Shown here piece after piece: positions 22,971 through 33,805 of a DNA stretch of 64,000 nucleotides. Within the stretch, counting starts at the first letter, position 1; every line of letters starts with the position of its first letter. The notes under the pieces are model-generated. The model did no database searches, was not told the DNA's origin, and saw only the letters and a list, made by a program, of their open reading frames with translations. The stretch is from Aplectana chamaeleonis (Eukaryota > Nematoda > Chromadorea > Rhabditida > Cosmocercidae): NCBI GenBank assembly GCA_029168955.1, contig JAPDOI010000214.1, forward strand, positions 434,001-498,000, given 5' to 3'. The position numbers and the translations under genes were made by a program.

Positions 22971-23495
22971 TTACTCTGAGAGTTTTGGCCTAGAAGTAGC
23001 CTTGAAATAGCCGCGAAATGCCTGCTTGCCGCGTAATAGCCGCTAAATTGCCGCCAAATAATGTTCGCCGCGAAGTAGCCGAGAAATAGCCGCTAAATAA
23101 TGCTCGCCGCCAAATAGCCGCCAAATAATGCTCGCCGCGAAATAGCCGCGAAATAGCCGAGAAATAATGCTCTCCAGGCAGATATACGGAGCACTCCAGA
23201 GGCATGATTTAGATTTCAGCACCTCCGTCGGTTCAATTACCCAAGTTTGAGGTACTTGGACCTCGTTCAGCCTCTGGAGGCCCCGCCCAACCGCTGGCGG
23301 CCCCAGATGGTGGCTCGGCGAGCCGGCGACGGTTGCGTCTTGGTTAATTTTGTTTACTTCTGAGTATTTCTCCGGTATATCTCGGCTATTTCTCGGCTAC
23401 TTCTTGTCCGTTCCATGCGAATAGCCGCGAAATAGCCCACCAGGAGCCGCTGCGGAGCCTGATGGGCTATTTCGCGGCCAACACTCTCAGAGTAA
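22971..23495. mobile_element. 525-bp inverted-repeat element carrying an SL1-like sequence
   Basis: TTACTCTGAGAGTTTTGGCC at 22971-22990 and its reverse complement at 23476-23495 match at 19 of 20 positions. The left interior (23000-23180) is made of short tandem blocks (AAATAGCCGCG, AAATAATGCTCGCCGC); the right interior has related CGGCTATTTCTCGG blocks in inverse orientation. The SL1-like 22-mer lies in the middle. Confidence 0.65.
23230..23352 (+). ncRNA. SL1-like spliced-leader RNA relic or pseudogene
   Basis: Bases 23230-23251 match the 22-nt nematode SL1 leader at 21 of 22 positions (T to C at position 5; core TTACCCAAGTTTGAG intact) and are followed by GT, as at the SL splice donor. 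Downstream are three short perfect stems (GCCTCTGGAGGC, CCGCTGGCGG, GGCTCGGCGAGCC) and an Sm-site-like AATTTTG at 23346-23352. SL RNAs are about 100-110 nt with an Sm site, so the architecture is suggestive. The body does not resemble the SL1 RNA body that I know, and the copy lies inside a repeat, so function is doubtful. Confidence 0.4.
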
Positions 23496-23841
23496 CCACC
23501 TCTCTATATACGGTAAACACTGGGAAACGCAGACAGTGACGGCCGCACCCCTCTGCTACGGTAGCATTATTACAAATCTGGCTGAATGCGAAACTTCTAC
23601 AGTTCTCAACGTCACCCCAACAAAGGCTATGTCATTGGGTGGCCCTCTACGCCACGACCATGAATATCACCATAGCTTCGCTCAAAGGTGAGTTTGAAGC
23701 GAATTATTCAGAGAGGAAAAAAATGCAAAAACGCGTCCTCGCGCGCTTTTGAACAAATCCCAAGAGCGGTATTTTATATCCTTCCAATTCCGATTTAAGC
23801 CATTTCTTGCTGGTCACAACCATCGAGAGCTCATTCATCTT

Positions 23842-24957
23842 AAGGCCCAGGTCAGAGTTGGTGCTATTTGCATCTGTAACCCACCGACTCCCCAGCACCT
23901 CTCCCGCACTCCCCAACACCCACCAACACCCAGCCGGTCGATACGTATGATTAGAATGATGGAGTGAGGTTGAGAAAATCACTCGGTGTATCCAACTAGA
24001 TATTACGATGATTACGTAGCCAACAGGATTGCACCTGTTCAGAGAAATAGTGAAGGAGAGTATGGTGAAGTAACGGAGGTAACAGTAAGGTTAACTTTCT
24101 AGTGACACGCAATGTTTATCATCGGCCCGCCCACTCTTTATTTTCTCATCCGCCGTCATCCACGTATTGCATGGATATTATCGACCGCGTCGGATACACC
24201 GAGTGATTTTCTCGGACCTCACTCCATCATTTTAAACATACGTATCGACCGGGTGGGTGTTGGGGGTGTTGGGGGTGTTGAGGGATACACCGAGTGATTT
24301 TGCATCTCAGGCCCCGGTCATAGTTGGATGAGCCGACGCCTCCAGCCCGGTCGATACACACAGAATGCATTGGAAATGGGATGCAAAATCACTCGGTGTA
24401 TCCCCGCACCCCCGCACCCCCAACACCCACCCGGTCGATACGTATGAACAACATGGTGAGGTGAAGCTGAGAAAATCACTCGGTGTATCCCCCGCACCCC
24501 CAACACCCCCGCACCCCCCGGTCGATACGTATGTTTAAAATGATGGAGTGAGGTTGAGAAAATCACTCAATGTATCCGACGCGGTCGATATCCATGCAAT
24601 ACGTGGATGAGAAAATCACCGGGTGGGCGGGTCGAAGATAAAACATTGCGTATCACTGGAAAGCTAACCTTACTGCTACCTCTTTTCCTTCACCATACTC
24701 TCCTTCACTATTTCTCTGAACAGGTGCAATCCTGTTGGCCACGTAATCATCGTCATATCTAGTTGGATGCACCGAGTGATTTTCTCAACCTCACTCCATC
24801 ATTTTAAACATACGTATCGACCGGGGTGGTGTTGGGGGGGGGGGGGGGGGGTACAGATGCAAATAGCGCCAACTATGACCGGGGCCTCATTTCCAATGCA
24901 TTCTGTGTGTATCGACCGGGCTGGAGACGTCGGCTGATCCAACTATGACCGGGGCCT
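23842..24957. repeat. Composite inverted repeats of the GGCCCCGGTCATAGTTGG family
   Basis: GGCCCAGGTCAGAGTTGG (about 23847) pairs with CCAACTATGACCGGGGCC (about 24880-24897), and a second GGCCCCGGTCATAGTTGG at 24311 pairs with the copy ending at about 24957. Several internal copies of CCGGTCGATACGTATG plus GAGAAAATCACTCGGTGTAT appear in both orientations. A 20-base G run lies at about 24833-24852. Non-coding. Confidence 0.65.
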
Positions 24958-25127
24958 AACGGACAGCCAGCCCAGGCCAGAAAAATATGCCAATGATGTA
25001 GAGACCTTCTTTATGCATACTTCGCTGTTCAATCGTGATTCTAACACATGGTCGCTCACTCACAGTTTTAGGTGGGAACTTTGAAAACGGTACTCATGGT
25101 TAGCGCTGGCTTCAGTTAGAAACATTG

Positions 25128-25333
25128 TATAGTGGAGTCCACCAAGAGTGTCTTATTTACTTATCAATGAGAAGCGGTCGATTGGAGATCAATGAACATG
25201 AAACTCGTTGCAGCACAACCGCTCTCGCTCAATCGGTATCGAGCGTGCTGGTATGGGATTCATGCACATTGATCCCCAGCCAACCGTTTCTTATTGATAA
25301 GTAAATGAGACACTCTTGGTGGACTCCACTATA
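25128..25333. mobile_element. Intact TA-type MITE, copy 1
   Basis: Runs from TATAGTGGAGTCCACC to GGTGGACTCCACTATA with about 45-bp terminal inverted repeats (ATTTACTTATCAATGAGAAG and its complement). This 206-bp copy is the reference for the split copies at 161-4193 and 8514-9273. Confidence 0.85.
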
Positions 25334-25498
25334 TAGTCTACAGCAATGGAAGTAGGACGTGGTGAGGTTGCGGACTCTTCCTAACATACTGTAGTCTGAT
25401 TGTGTTGTCACTCATTTTTTTCGAAATAACTGTGATTGGTCGATGAGTTTTTGTTTCCACTCTCACATTTTCACCTGTTTCCATTGCTTCTAAACATG

Positions 25499-25703
25499 TA
25501 TAGTGGATTCCACCATGAGTGTCTCATTTGCTTATCAATGAGAAGCGGTCGATTGGAGATCAATAAACATGAAACTCGTTGCAGCATAACCGCTTTCGCT
25601 CAACCGGTGTCGAGCGTGCTGGTATGGGATTCATGCACATTGATCCCCAGCCGACCGCTTCTTATTGATAAGTAAATGAGACACTCTTGGTGGACTCCAT
25701 TAT
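25499..25703. mobile_element. Intact TA-type MITE, copy 2
   Basis: Same family as 25128-25333 with a few substitutions (GTGGATTCCACC at the left end, TGGACTCCATTATA at the right). Confidence 0.85.
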
Positions 25704-26000
25704 AGTCTTTTCGGGGAGAACACAGACTCACCGATCTATTACAGCCTTTTCGGAAAAAATGAGTGATACCACTATCAAACTACCGTATGTTAAGACGAGT
25801 TCGCAAGCTCACCAGGGGTGCGTTCCAAGATTTCCACGGGAGGAAATCATATTTGATAGTGATACCAACCAATGATAGTCTATAAGGCCACCTGAAATGA
25901 ACATGTCTTTCGGCCTATCATTCGTCATATCTTATCAGACCCATTTTTCCTCCCATGGAAAACTTCTTGGAACGCACCCCAGGTCATAGTTCCAATGCTG

Positions 26001-26206
26001 TATAGTGGGGTCCACCAAGAGTGTCTTATTTACTTATCAATAAAAAGCGGTCGACTGGGGATCAATGTGCATGAATCCCAGACCAGCACGCTATATACCC
26101 ATTGAACGAGAGCGGTTGTGCTGCTACGAGTTTCATGTTCACTGACCTCGGATCAACCGCTTCTCATTGATAAGTAAATGAGACACTCCTGGTAGACTCC
26201 ACTATA
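26001..26206. mobile_element. Intact TA-type MITE, copy 3 (opposite orientation of its core)
   Basis: TATAGTGGGGTCCACC to GTAGACTCCACTATA. The core reads GATCAATGTGCATGAATCCC, which gives the uninterrupted version of the site hit by the 3.8-kb insertion at 227-4048. Confidence 0.85.
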
Positions 26207-26702
26207 GACTATAATATCTGTAATAATGCGCAAAACACCTTCATTAAAGCTTAATTATGGAACAACTTGGGACCGAACGCTTTATTCATGCACGACATAA
26301 TAAACACTGACAGTGAGAACAACACAAAACTCAGCAGCTCTATTGAAAGGCATTGTGAGCGCAGAAAAAACTCTCTTGTTTCGGATGTTCAATTCAATCT
26401 CCTGCTCCACTTTATTTGACTCAAAATTTTCAGTGCGCAGAACTTGCATTTCTTAAGATGATTTTCCAACAGAAAGGGCACATGACAGTCCAAGCAAGAG
26501 GTCCTCAGACCAGGTGAATGAAGTTTTGTGGCGTTCATAAATAGTTAACAGATAGTGCCTGTACATCGACGCCCAGGCCTTAGAAGCCCGTTTTTCTGAA
26601 ACTCCTAATAGGGTTGCAACTAAATAGCAGAACGTTAGCAAAATGGATCAATTGATTTTTTAATCGCGCTTGCGATGCCTTTGAGCTACAAGCAAAGTAA
26701 AG

Positions 26703-26933
26703 TTTGTCCGAATGAGAATGTCCGCCCAGGTATTCGGCGTGCATGTGACGCGGCCTTTTCGAAAGCACGTATTCGAACGAGCCTTCACTCGGTGATGAGT
26801 AGCTGACTTGGATATAAATCAGTGTTTCTTCAATGATCCTGCTAATGGATTTAGAGATGCAAAAAATACCTACGTCACGGCCGCTCGACACGCACGCCGG
26901 CCTCGTTGGCGGACAGTCTTATTCAGACAGGTT
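26703..26933. mobile_element. Diverged GC-rich inverted-repeat MITE, copy 3
   Basis: Left TTTGTCCGAATGAGAATGTC and right TGGCGGACAGTCTTATTCAG echo the ends of 5397-5678 and 22338-22609; the interior has diverged. Confidence is limited by the degeneracy. Confidence 0.45.
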
Positions 26934-27025
26934 TTAGTACATATTGAATCACAATAGAGGTATGAAAGGTGATTACGTGATTGTTTGACAAAAGTTTAAG
27001 ACGAAACTATGGTCTCCGTCTATAC

Positions 27026-27254
27026 CTTGCGGATGGCGGAAGGCTTCTCATTGCTGGGTTTCACTTGTTGGGTACGGGACCTGGTATTTGCAGACACTCC
27101 ACTACCGCTATTACTATCTCCTGTTTTTCCGCCTTCGGTGGCTTCTTTGATGAGACGAGAAAGACGGCGCTTGCGTCGCTGCTTTTTCACAAAGGCAAAT
27201 AAGATTGCCAGAAATACCACAGCAACCACAACGCCAACCGCGGTGCCCATAATA
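27026..27254 (-). CDS. Internal exon: transmembrane segment of the basic membrane protein
   Basis: The acceptor AATTTTCAG opens the exon with one base that completes an Ile codon left by the upstream exon (31504-31912 ends in two bases); it then reads Ile-Met-Gly. The donor is CGCAAG/GTATAG, leaving phase 0. The 76 codons start with about 22 hydrophobic residues (GTAVGVVVAVVFLAILFAF), a clear membrane helix, followed by KKQRRKRRLSRL, a strong positive-inside anchor that puts the C-terminal part in the cytoplasm, and then a Ser/Thr/Asn-rich stretch. The exon is flanked by a 4.25-kb intron upstream and a 15.4-kb intron downstream. No named family was recognised. Confidence 0.75.
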
Positions 27255-28659
27255 CTGAAAATTCTTATTAGTAGCAAAGTTTGGGAATCACCAACATTCC
27301 CGGAGCTTATCGTGCTGTATTAACCTCCACTGCTATATCGAATCCCACCAGACGAAACTGGAAAAAAGTGCTGTTCTCATCGAAGGAAATCTGGTGCTTA
27401 GTTACAGACAACCGCTGTTGTACATAGCACGCAACACAATGAAAATCGTGCTAGGACCGCGTGGTCCCGGCACCACTAACGATTTTCATCGTATTGAGGG
27501 CTAAAACAGCAGCAATCCACAACTGCGGACAGGAGTTTCATTCTAATAAGTACAAGACGTATCTTGGCCTACGCTTTTCAAAACTGGCGAAATTTTTCTA
27601 TATGTTACAGGGCATCGCAAACGATATTTTGCACATAGTCAACCTGGAATTTTAAAAACAGCGTTCACGCGGCAAAACCGTATTCTAGTTCTCGATATTT
27701 TTGAGTAGTCAGATAAGTCTACTTGATACAGGCAAATGGGGTTACTAGGGGTTAAGTCCCCACAGATCACTCAAATATCGGAGAAAAACTGTTTAAAGAA
27801 ATCTCTGAGAAATTCAATTATGTCTGTTTGGTGTGTTTCGGGAGGCAGCAGGCAAAAGTGTCAGACCTGACGTCTGAAATTGTTTCGCTCTTCAAAACTC
27901 TTAGGAGGAAACCATACTTGGAGCGATGCTATCGCGTTCGGAAGGGCACTGGTCGCCCCGCTTGAAAAATTAATTGGAGAGCGCGCTGAGGTCAGCCGTC
28001 GCACGCGGCGTTTGCGTGGCAGCTGCTACGCGCGATGGCATCGCGCTGAAATCGCGTTTAGACCTCTTTCAGAGTTCGATCACCGTGCCACGCGACGTGA
28101 TGACGACCATGGGCATTGACCGAGATCGCGTCGCACGTCGATCTGTATTCAATACATGTCATCGCGGCGATCAGTGATGGAAGTGTAAAATGGACCTTAA
28201 AGCCCGGATCATACTTACAGCGAGGAGCGATGCGACACAATGTTTACCATCAATATCGACCGAACATCGATATGTTTGATACGGACTGTCGCTGTCGCTG
28301 GTCATGGGCAGCATGATCCCGACCTAAACCACAGCTTTTCTCGCAATTGCAGTTAAGCGCACGTTCGCGATTGCAGCGCCCCGCACTGCGATGTGGGGAA
28401 ATCGCGGGAGCGTTTTGATAAGAAAACTCCTACAGCATTGAACAACAGGGGAAGGGGGTAATGCGCGAGCATGATCTCGATGTCAGATATATAGCCTAGG
28501 CCGCCCGCTTTAAGCCGGTAGAAGCAAGGTTGATCTGGCTTATCATTTCGAGATCTCCTTATCACTGTTATATTTTGCCATCACCGACCTCGCGGTAATA
28601 CTCGCGACAACGGCGCGACCCCCCACTTTCCCCACGATGTCTTCAGAAATTATGCTCTA
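27255..28659. other. Intronic stretch without recognised gene
   Basis: This is the 3' part of the intron between exons 31504-31912 and 27026-27254. About 27660-27910 is similar to about 50165-50395, an end of a TTAA-family element. About 27960-28160 is rich in CGCG. Nothing else was recognised. Confidence 0.45.
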
Positions 28660-30373
28660 TACCTATCAACCACGAAGTTGTAATGGGTGCCATAAAAAAG
28701 CTCAACGACAAAATTCCGCTTACTCCGGACTCCATACCCTCCTTTTTTATCAAAAGGGCCGCTGACGGGTTGTGTTACCCTCTCATATGCATCTTTAAAC
28801 ATAGCCTTGCTCTTGGAACTCTTCCGTACGCATGGAAAATCGCGATTGTTACCCCGCTTCTCAAAAAGGCACCAGCTGCTCAGGTCTCGAACTCTCGGCC
28901 CATCAGTTTAACCTCGTCAGTATGTAAAGTCCTCGAAATCATTGTTAAAGATTGTGTTCTCTCCCATCTTGCGTCGAACGACCTCCTCAGCTCTGCCCAA
29001 TATGGTTTTCTGCCTGGTAGATCAACACTGTCCCAGTTGGTGTCCTCGTTCCACGACTGGTGTTCGGCTGTGAATGAGAACTGCCAAACTGATGTTGTGT
29101 ACATCGACTATGCTAAAGCTTTTGACACAGTCAGTCATCCAAAGCTACTTCTGAAACTCGAAAGCTACGGTATTTCTGGTGGCACTTTAAAATGGCTGAG
29201 TTCCTTTCTGACACCACGTGACTTCACAGTCAAAATTGGCGACTTCTGTTCTCATCCTATTCAAATTGCCAGCGGTGTTCCTCAGGGTAGCGTTCTGGGT
29301 CCTTTGCTTTTCCTCATTTATGTGAACGACATCTCTGATGAATTATCGAGCACATGCAAACTTTTCGCTGATGATCTCAAGATATATCGCCCTCTTCGCA
29401 ACCACGCTATCGATTTCCACGAGCTTCCAGTGTGACCTGAACCGGCTTGCTGATTGGTCCAAGCTATGGCAGTTGAAGCTATCTGAGGAAAAATGCAGCT
29501 TATTTCACATCAATTTCCAACATGAGTGCTTTTTACGCCTAAATGATGTTGTGCTCCCCGTACGCGAGACTGTCAGTGATCTTGGTGTGCTTATCAGCAC
29601 CGACCTGAAGTGGGAATCCCACTGCAAGGAAATTTCCAAGAAAGCTTCCCGTGTGGCAAATTGCATTCTGAGATCTCTGCAGCACCCATGTCTCGAACAT
29701 TATAGGAAAGCATATATTGTCTACTGCCGGCCGCTCTTGGAATACTTGGTCACCATCTTCTGTTGAAGATGATGAAGTCGTTGAAAACGTGCAAAGGCGG
29801 TACTCAAAACGCGTTTTCGTCAAGGCATTCCCTATGCGAGAAGTGCCAGACTACATGAAGAGGCTTGAAATATTGGGAATCGAAACCCACGATATCGAAG
29901 AACTGAGTTCGACTTACATTTATGTTGCAAAATCGTTAAAGGTCTCTGCGACATTCCATTTGAAAGCGTTTTCGCGTTCACCCGCCGCTGAACTCGCTCC
30001 CGCCAGCACGCTTTTCAGCTCGAACGTAGATTTACATCGAAATCTAGTGTGCTGCATTCGTTTGCCTCTAGGGTCATCCCAATTTGGAACAAACTACCTC
30101 CGGAAATCGTTGATGCCAAAAGTTTTCCAATTTTTAAAAGCAGGCTGTCCCACTTCAATCTCAGGTCATTGCAAGGGACAGATGGCCGCTCTTTCTGTTA
30201 GAGCTTTGAGTACAGGGTGCTCCGATTGTACGAGTATTTCATTTTTTTCTTCTTTTTTCTCGTTGTTCTGTTGGCTGCGTACTCAGGATCGCGTAATTAA
30301 CCTCCCTCACATACATTCCGTATGTTTCTTAATTGAAAAATAAAGCTATTGAATTGAATTGAATTGAATTGAC
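28660..30373 (+). mobile_element. 5'-truncated CR1/jockey-like non-LTR retrotransposon
   Basis: It contains a reverse transcriptase with typical blocks (see the pseudogene entry), then a short 3' UTR with AATAAA at 30339-30344 and a tail of about five TTGAA units (30348-30372). A short tandem tail in place of poly(A) is usual for CR1-like elements. The endonuclease domain is absent, as expected of a 5'-truncated copy. It sits in antisense orientation within the intron of the minus-strand membrane-protein gene. Confidence 0.8.
28683..30190 (+). pseudogene. Reverse transcriptase pseudogene of the CR1-like element
   Basis: The first frame (to about 29432) shows the RT fingers and palm: VTPLLKK, RPISLTSSVCKVLE, YGFLPGRSTLSQL, YIDYAKAFDTVSHPK, SGVPQGSVLGPLLFLIYVND and the catalytic FADD at 29364-29375. 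The frame then shifts near 29400-29430 to LADWSKLWQLKLSEEKC (thumb). It shifts again near 29745 to the conserved WSPSSVEDDEVVENVQRRYSK block, and at least once more before about 30070, where the C-terminal block resumes in another frame (FASRVIPIWNKLPPEIV). With three or more frameshifts it cannot make a working enzyme. The start is a truncation point, not a true initiation site. Confidence 0.85.
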
Positions 30374-30768
30374 CGCTCCGCTGCTTACTCCGCCCGGACT
30401 CATCCTAGCAACCTAAGCTATAGATAAGTGCTTCTTCAATGATATCATCCTTTATTTGCCAGGGTGAACTCCTAGGCAGAAGCCATATGTACTTGGCGAA
30501 AGAATCCGCCATTCCTATACGACTTCTGATTTTTCTTTAGAGAGTCGTTGTTTGGCGTCGCAGTAGAAGACAAGGTTTGTGGTGAAAACGGTTTTTGTGC
30601 TACCCTTATGAAAAGGCAGACCTGGCCATCGAAAAAGTAAAATCTAGAAATTTAGATGCACCCAAAATTAGTAAGTTATATAAAAAGACACTTTCGGAGA
30701 AATAATTCCTGTGACAACGAAACAACAGCGGAAATAAGCAGAAAACTTCTAACGCCGTGCTCTTTCAG

Positions 30769-30894
30769 ATTTGTGCATGTTCGGGTCAGGAAGCAAAACT
30801 GCGTCAACGTATGGTCTTGCTTGAGTGCGATGCAATGTGTTGGCGCAATGTGCTGCGCAGAGCAACCATATCAGGCGCTTTTCCGTGGCGCGAT
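30769..30894 (+). CDS. Candidate internal exon on the plus strand
   Basis: GCTCTTTCAG is a good acceptor, and GCGCGAT/GTAAGTA is a strong donor. The 126 nt between give exactly 42 open codons, phase 0 at both ends. The translation contains GQEAKLRQRMVLLECDAMCW, which could be helical. The exon lies in an intron of the minus-strand gene and no partner exons were found. The downstream sequence (GGACGGGGTGATTCAATGGGTCG) belongs to the TTAA-family interior, so it may be a repeat-borne coincidence. Confidence 0.25.
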
Positions 30895-31203
30895 GTAAGT
30901 ACGGTCCCCCCCCATTATGTATATGAGGTGGACGGGGTGATTCAATGGGTCGAATGATCCACGAGATTTTCGCCCACTTCCTTGCCGTTCTTACTCTTCT
31001 TAGAGGGGCTCAAAGCTTGCGTTTTATCCAGAAACGGGCAACATGTCCATCGTAAACACCGCCACTAACTAAGCGAGAGGTATGGCTTTTAATAGATGCC
31101 CTATAACACTGAATTTTCGCCAAGTTTCGATAAGCCAGAGCCGAGATACTTACGAAAATGGTCTCCGACAAGGACCCGAGGACTTTGGTCATTACTATAT
31201 GCT

Positions 31204-31375
31204 GTCGTTCTGTGAGTCAAATCCCGGTCTGCAAGTGCGGACTACGGCAGTTGCATCAAGCGATAGTCGTGTCGATCAAGCTGTCCTAGCTCGATTATCA
31301 TCCTGTTGCCTGATGCAACCACCGTCGTCCGCAAATACGGAGTAGAATTTGGCTCCGGGAACGACAGTATATCGC
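31204..31375. mobile_element. Palindromic MITE (ACTGTCGTTC family), complete copy
   Basis: Left end CTGTCGTTCTGTGAGTCAAA and right end GGCTCCGGGAACGACAG, with internal inverted blocks (GTGCGGACTACGGCAGTTGC / GCAACCACCGTCGTCCGC). ATAT-like sequence is present on both flanks. Related to bases 1-103 and, more distantly, 33806-33996. Confidence 0.7.
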
Positions 31376-31503
31376 CATGATCTACGACCGAAACGGACTG
31401 TCGATCAGAATTAGGAGCTCTTCACAGATTCCCAAGATGTAAACAGTAATAAGATTTTCTAGAAGCGGCAAGAGTATTTTTGTCAGAAGAGGCGGCTACT
31501 TAC

Positions 31504-31912
31504 ATTCCAACAATCTGGCTCTTCTTTTTGTCGGCATTGATTTTATCGCTGAGATTCTTTTTTATTTTGGTATGCTTGTGTTGGTCTTTGTTTCCGTAGC
31601 GATGCGTGGGTCTAGGACTATAGTGTCCTGGTTTTGGAGCGGCTGGTGGTTTGTTGTTCCTTTTGTTTCTCAGAGTTCTCGCTTCTTCTAGAGACTTTCT
31701 TGCCCCCGCAGCATTGACAGAGATTTCGCCAGCTCCTATGCCCATCTCTTTCACCTTTTCTGCTCCTGAAACACTCGAAAAGTGAGACACCATCTGAGAA
31801 ACTAAACTTCGGGACGTTCGTGAAGTGCTCTGGCTCTCCGACTTTGTCAGTAGCGAGCGGCCATGCTGTACGTCTTCCACCATTACATGCGAGAAGGCCT
31901 CAACCACGAGAA
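31504..31912 (-). CDS. Internal exon: extracellular-side segment of the basic membrane protein
   Basis: The acceptor GATTTTTCAG opens with two bases of a split codon and the frame runs 135 codons. It ends GGA-AT at the donor GTAAGT, leaving two bases that join T of the next exon (27254) to make Ile, so the phases agree. The segment is hydrophilic: a Ser-rich helix-prone part (SRTSRSLVSQMVSHFSSV), a basic proline-rich part (NNKPPAAPKPGHYSPRPTHR) and a lysine-rich end (DKINADKKKSQIVG) immediately before the membrane helix. A true initiator is not visible; the upstream exon must end with one spare base. No signal peptide or domain was recognised. The plus-strand frame overlapping it is a shadow. 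Confidence 0.7.
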
Positions 31913-31919
31913 CTGAAAA

Positions 31920-33352
31920 ATCGCATCAGCACGACAGCCCTTCACTGACAAAGTTTGAAATGCAGAGACCTTCACAACTGCACCAGACATTGGTTGCCGG
32001 AAAACTAGTACCGCTTGCCAGCGAATACGTTAAGACTCGGTGTTTCACATAACCCGAATTTCACAAGAAAGCTGGTTTTAACTCCAAAAATCATAAGATT
32101 AGGTAAATAATCACCTAGAGAACTAATCTATCACCCCAGGCCGGGTTTAAAAGCAAGTTCAATAACACCTAAGCCTAGCGACGAATTGGAATTCTCATAG
32201 AATCCTCAGACTTTATCTCAAACACCAACTTTTGATAAGATCCTCCGCGCAACCATCGACCATCTTCGATGCCGTCCACATCACCTATAAAGAAAGGTTT
32301 GATCCATATGCTGGTCGCAAATACAATACACGTCTTTTTGATTTTTATATAGATTAGCTAGGTTGACACGAACCGTACTAGCCGCTTTGGTTCCTTTTTG
32401 ACGGTACACTTTGCGTCGGCGCAAGCCCGATGCACTTATGTATGTAATACCCTATGTGCATCGAGTTCGCGCTAGCGTAACCTACACCGTTGAGACGGGA
32501 ATGCAACAGTCTGCGGCCTTTTTCAAAGTTCCAACGCAGCGCGGCTTGATCATTTGTTAGGTTAGTGGTATAATTCGTCGCTGTCATGAGCGACTGTCAT
32601 GACATTTAGCCCAGATTGTGGCGGGACCGGCATAGGAGCAACGGCACTGGCCGTCATTGGAGCAGCTGTCGCGTGTCCGTCGCGGCGACGTGTCGCGGAG
32701 GGCTGACATACTGTTGTTGCCACTGTCGCTGTCGCTGTGCAGCGCGTTGCGCCAGCGACAGATTTAAGGGTGGGAGCTCGGCGACAGGCGGTCGCTGTCG
32801 CTGCACAAAGCGACGTGTCCGCATGCCGAAAAGTATGCTACTGGCCTTATATTTGGGCATGGATTGATAACGTGCCTCTTGTCGATTCGCTTTTGAAAAA
32901 TGACGTCGCGCCGCGGTCGAACTCTAAAAATCCTCTATGCGAAAATTCACTCCGACTGCTGATGATGTCTGGCGCACGTGATGGAACAAAGGTAAATTTG
33001 GTAAAGTTCTTCTTTTTGCTGGACTCCGTATTTAGACAGGCATTCACCTTCAAATTATTAAGGTTTTCGTTGCATAAGTGGTTTGAGCAAGAGCAAACAA
33101 TGGATTGGACTTCGTCCCTGTAGACGATTTCGCATTTTGATCCGCGACTAATAGATCCCTGAAAAAAACTCCACAGCGATCGTGTGTATATAATTGCTTA
33201 GTCAAGTGCCAGCCAACAATACTCTTTCTTACCCTTTGCGGCTTCAGTGTCCCAAGCTCAAACGAGGTGGAAATACAAACGTGCGGAACTTCGATATAAC
33301 ACCAATGATCCTTCGGAGCGACCTGAGCATAAACATTGGAGCGAAATTATGT
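31920..33352. other. Gene-free stretch with MITE fragments
   Basis: About 32395-32500 (GCGCAAGCCCGATGCAC / GTGCATCGAGTTCGCGC) is a diverged relative of the palindrome at 2890-2950. About 32690-32830 (CACTGTCGCTGTCGCTGTGC) is similar to 9530-9640. The 5' exons of the minus-strand gene should lie here or beyond, but I could not identify them. Confidence 0.4.
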
Positions 33353-33356
33353 TTAA

Positions 33357-33792
33357 AGGCAGCGTTCACGATGAATATCCCACTCGAGTTCGACCCAAAA
33401 ATGGGATTGTTTGGTCGTGAGGTAACTAATAGTGAAGAAACAAGAAAATCGTCCAGAATAAGCCAAAATAACGGTTTCTAAACTAAGGGCGTGGACGAGA
33501 ATCATGGGCCCTGCTGATTCCGGCAAGCGTGCGCTAATCGTGAAATCAACGTGAAATTGATCATGCTAATCGCGGCAGAGTTGCTTGACAATTTGCCATC
33601 GAAACGTGTGCGGCGCCACAAGCTCGCCCGGTTGGGAAGCGGACCGGGATAGGTAGGCGCACCGGGATAGCTTTCAAGCCGTTTTTATTGAGTTCTGGCC
33701 CGTTTTCGTTGCTTTCTTATCCTCTACATCAACTGCCAACTTAGTGTTTCACACTGAGACCTCGAGAACGAGATTTATCGTGAACTCTGACT
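33357..33792. mobile_element. TTAA-flanked element, AGGCAGCG ends
   Basis: TTAA at 33353-33356, start AGGCAGCGTTCACGATGAA, end ATCGTGAACTCTGACT, TTAA at 33793-33796. Non-coding. Confidence 0.75.
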
Positions 33793-33805
33793 TTAAAGGC
33801 AACAT

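Noticed and set aside
23000..23180. CRISPR-like regularly spaced repeats (AAATAGCCGCG)
   Set aside because: The units are contiguous, variable short blocks inside a eukaryotic inverted-repeat element, without unique spacers or cas genes.
23601..23690. Plus-strand exon candidate between CTTCTACAG and AAAG/GTGAGT
   Set aside because: Only about 28 codons, with no partner exon; such pairs of sites occur by chance in this much sequence.
31154..31192. Minus-strand start exon (MTKVLGSLSETIF followed by GTAAGT)
   Set aside because: Only 13 codons, and its phase does not fit the next exon at 27026-27254.
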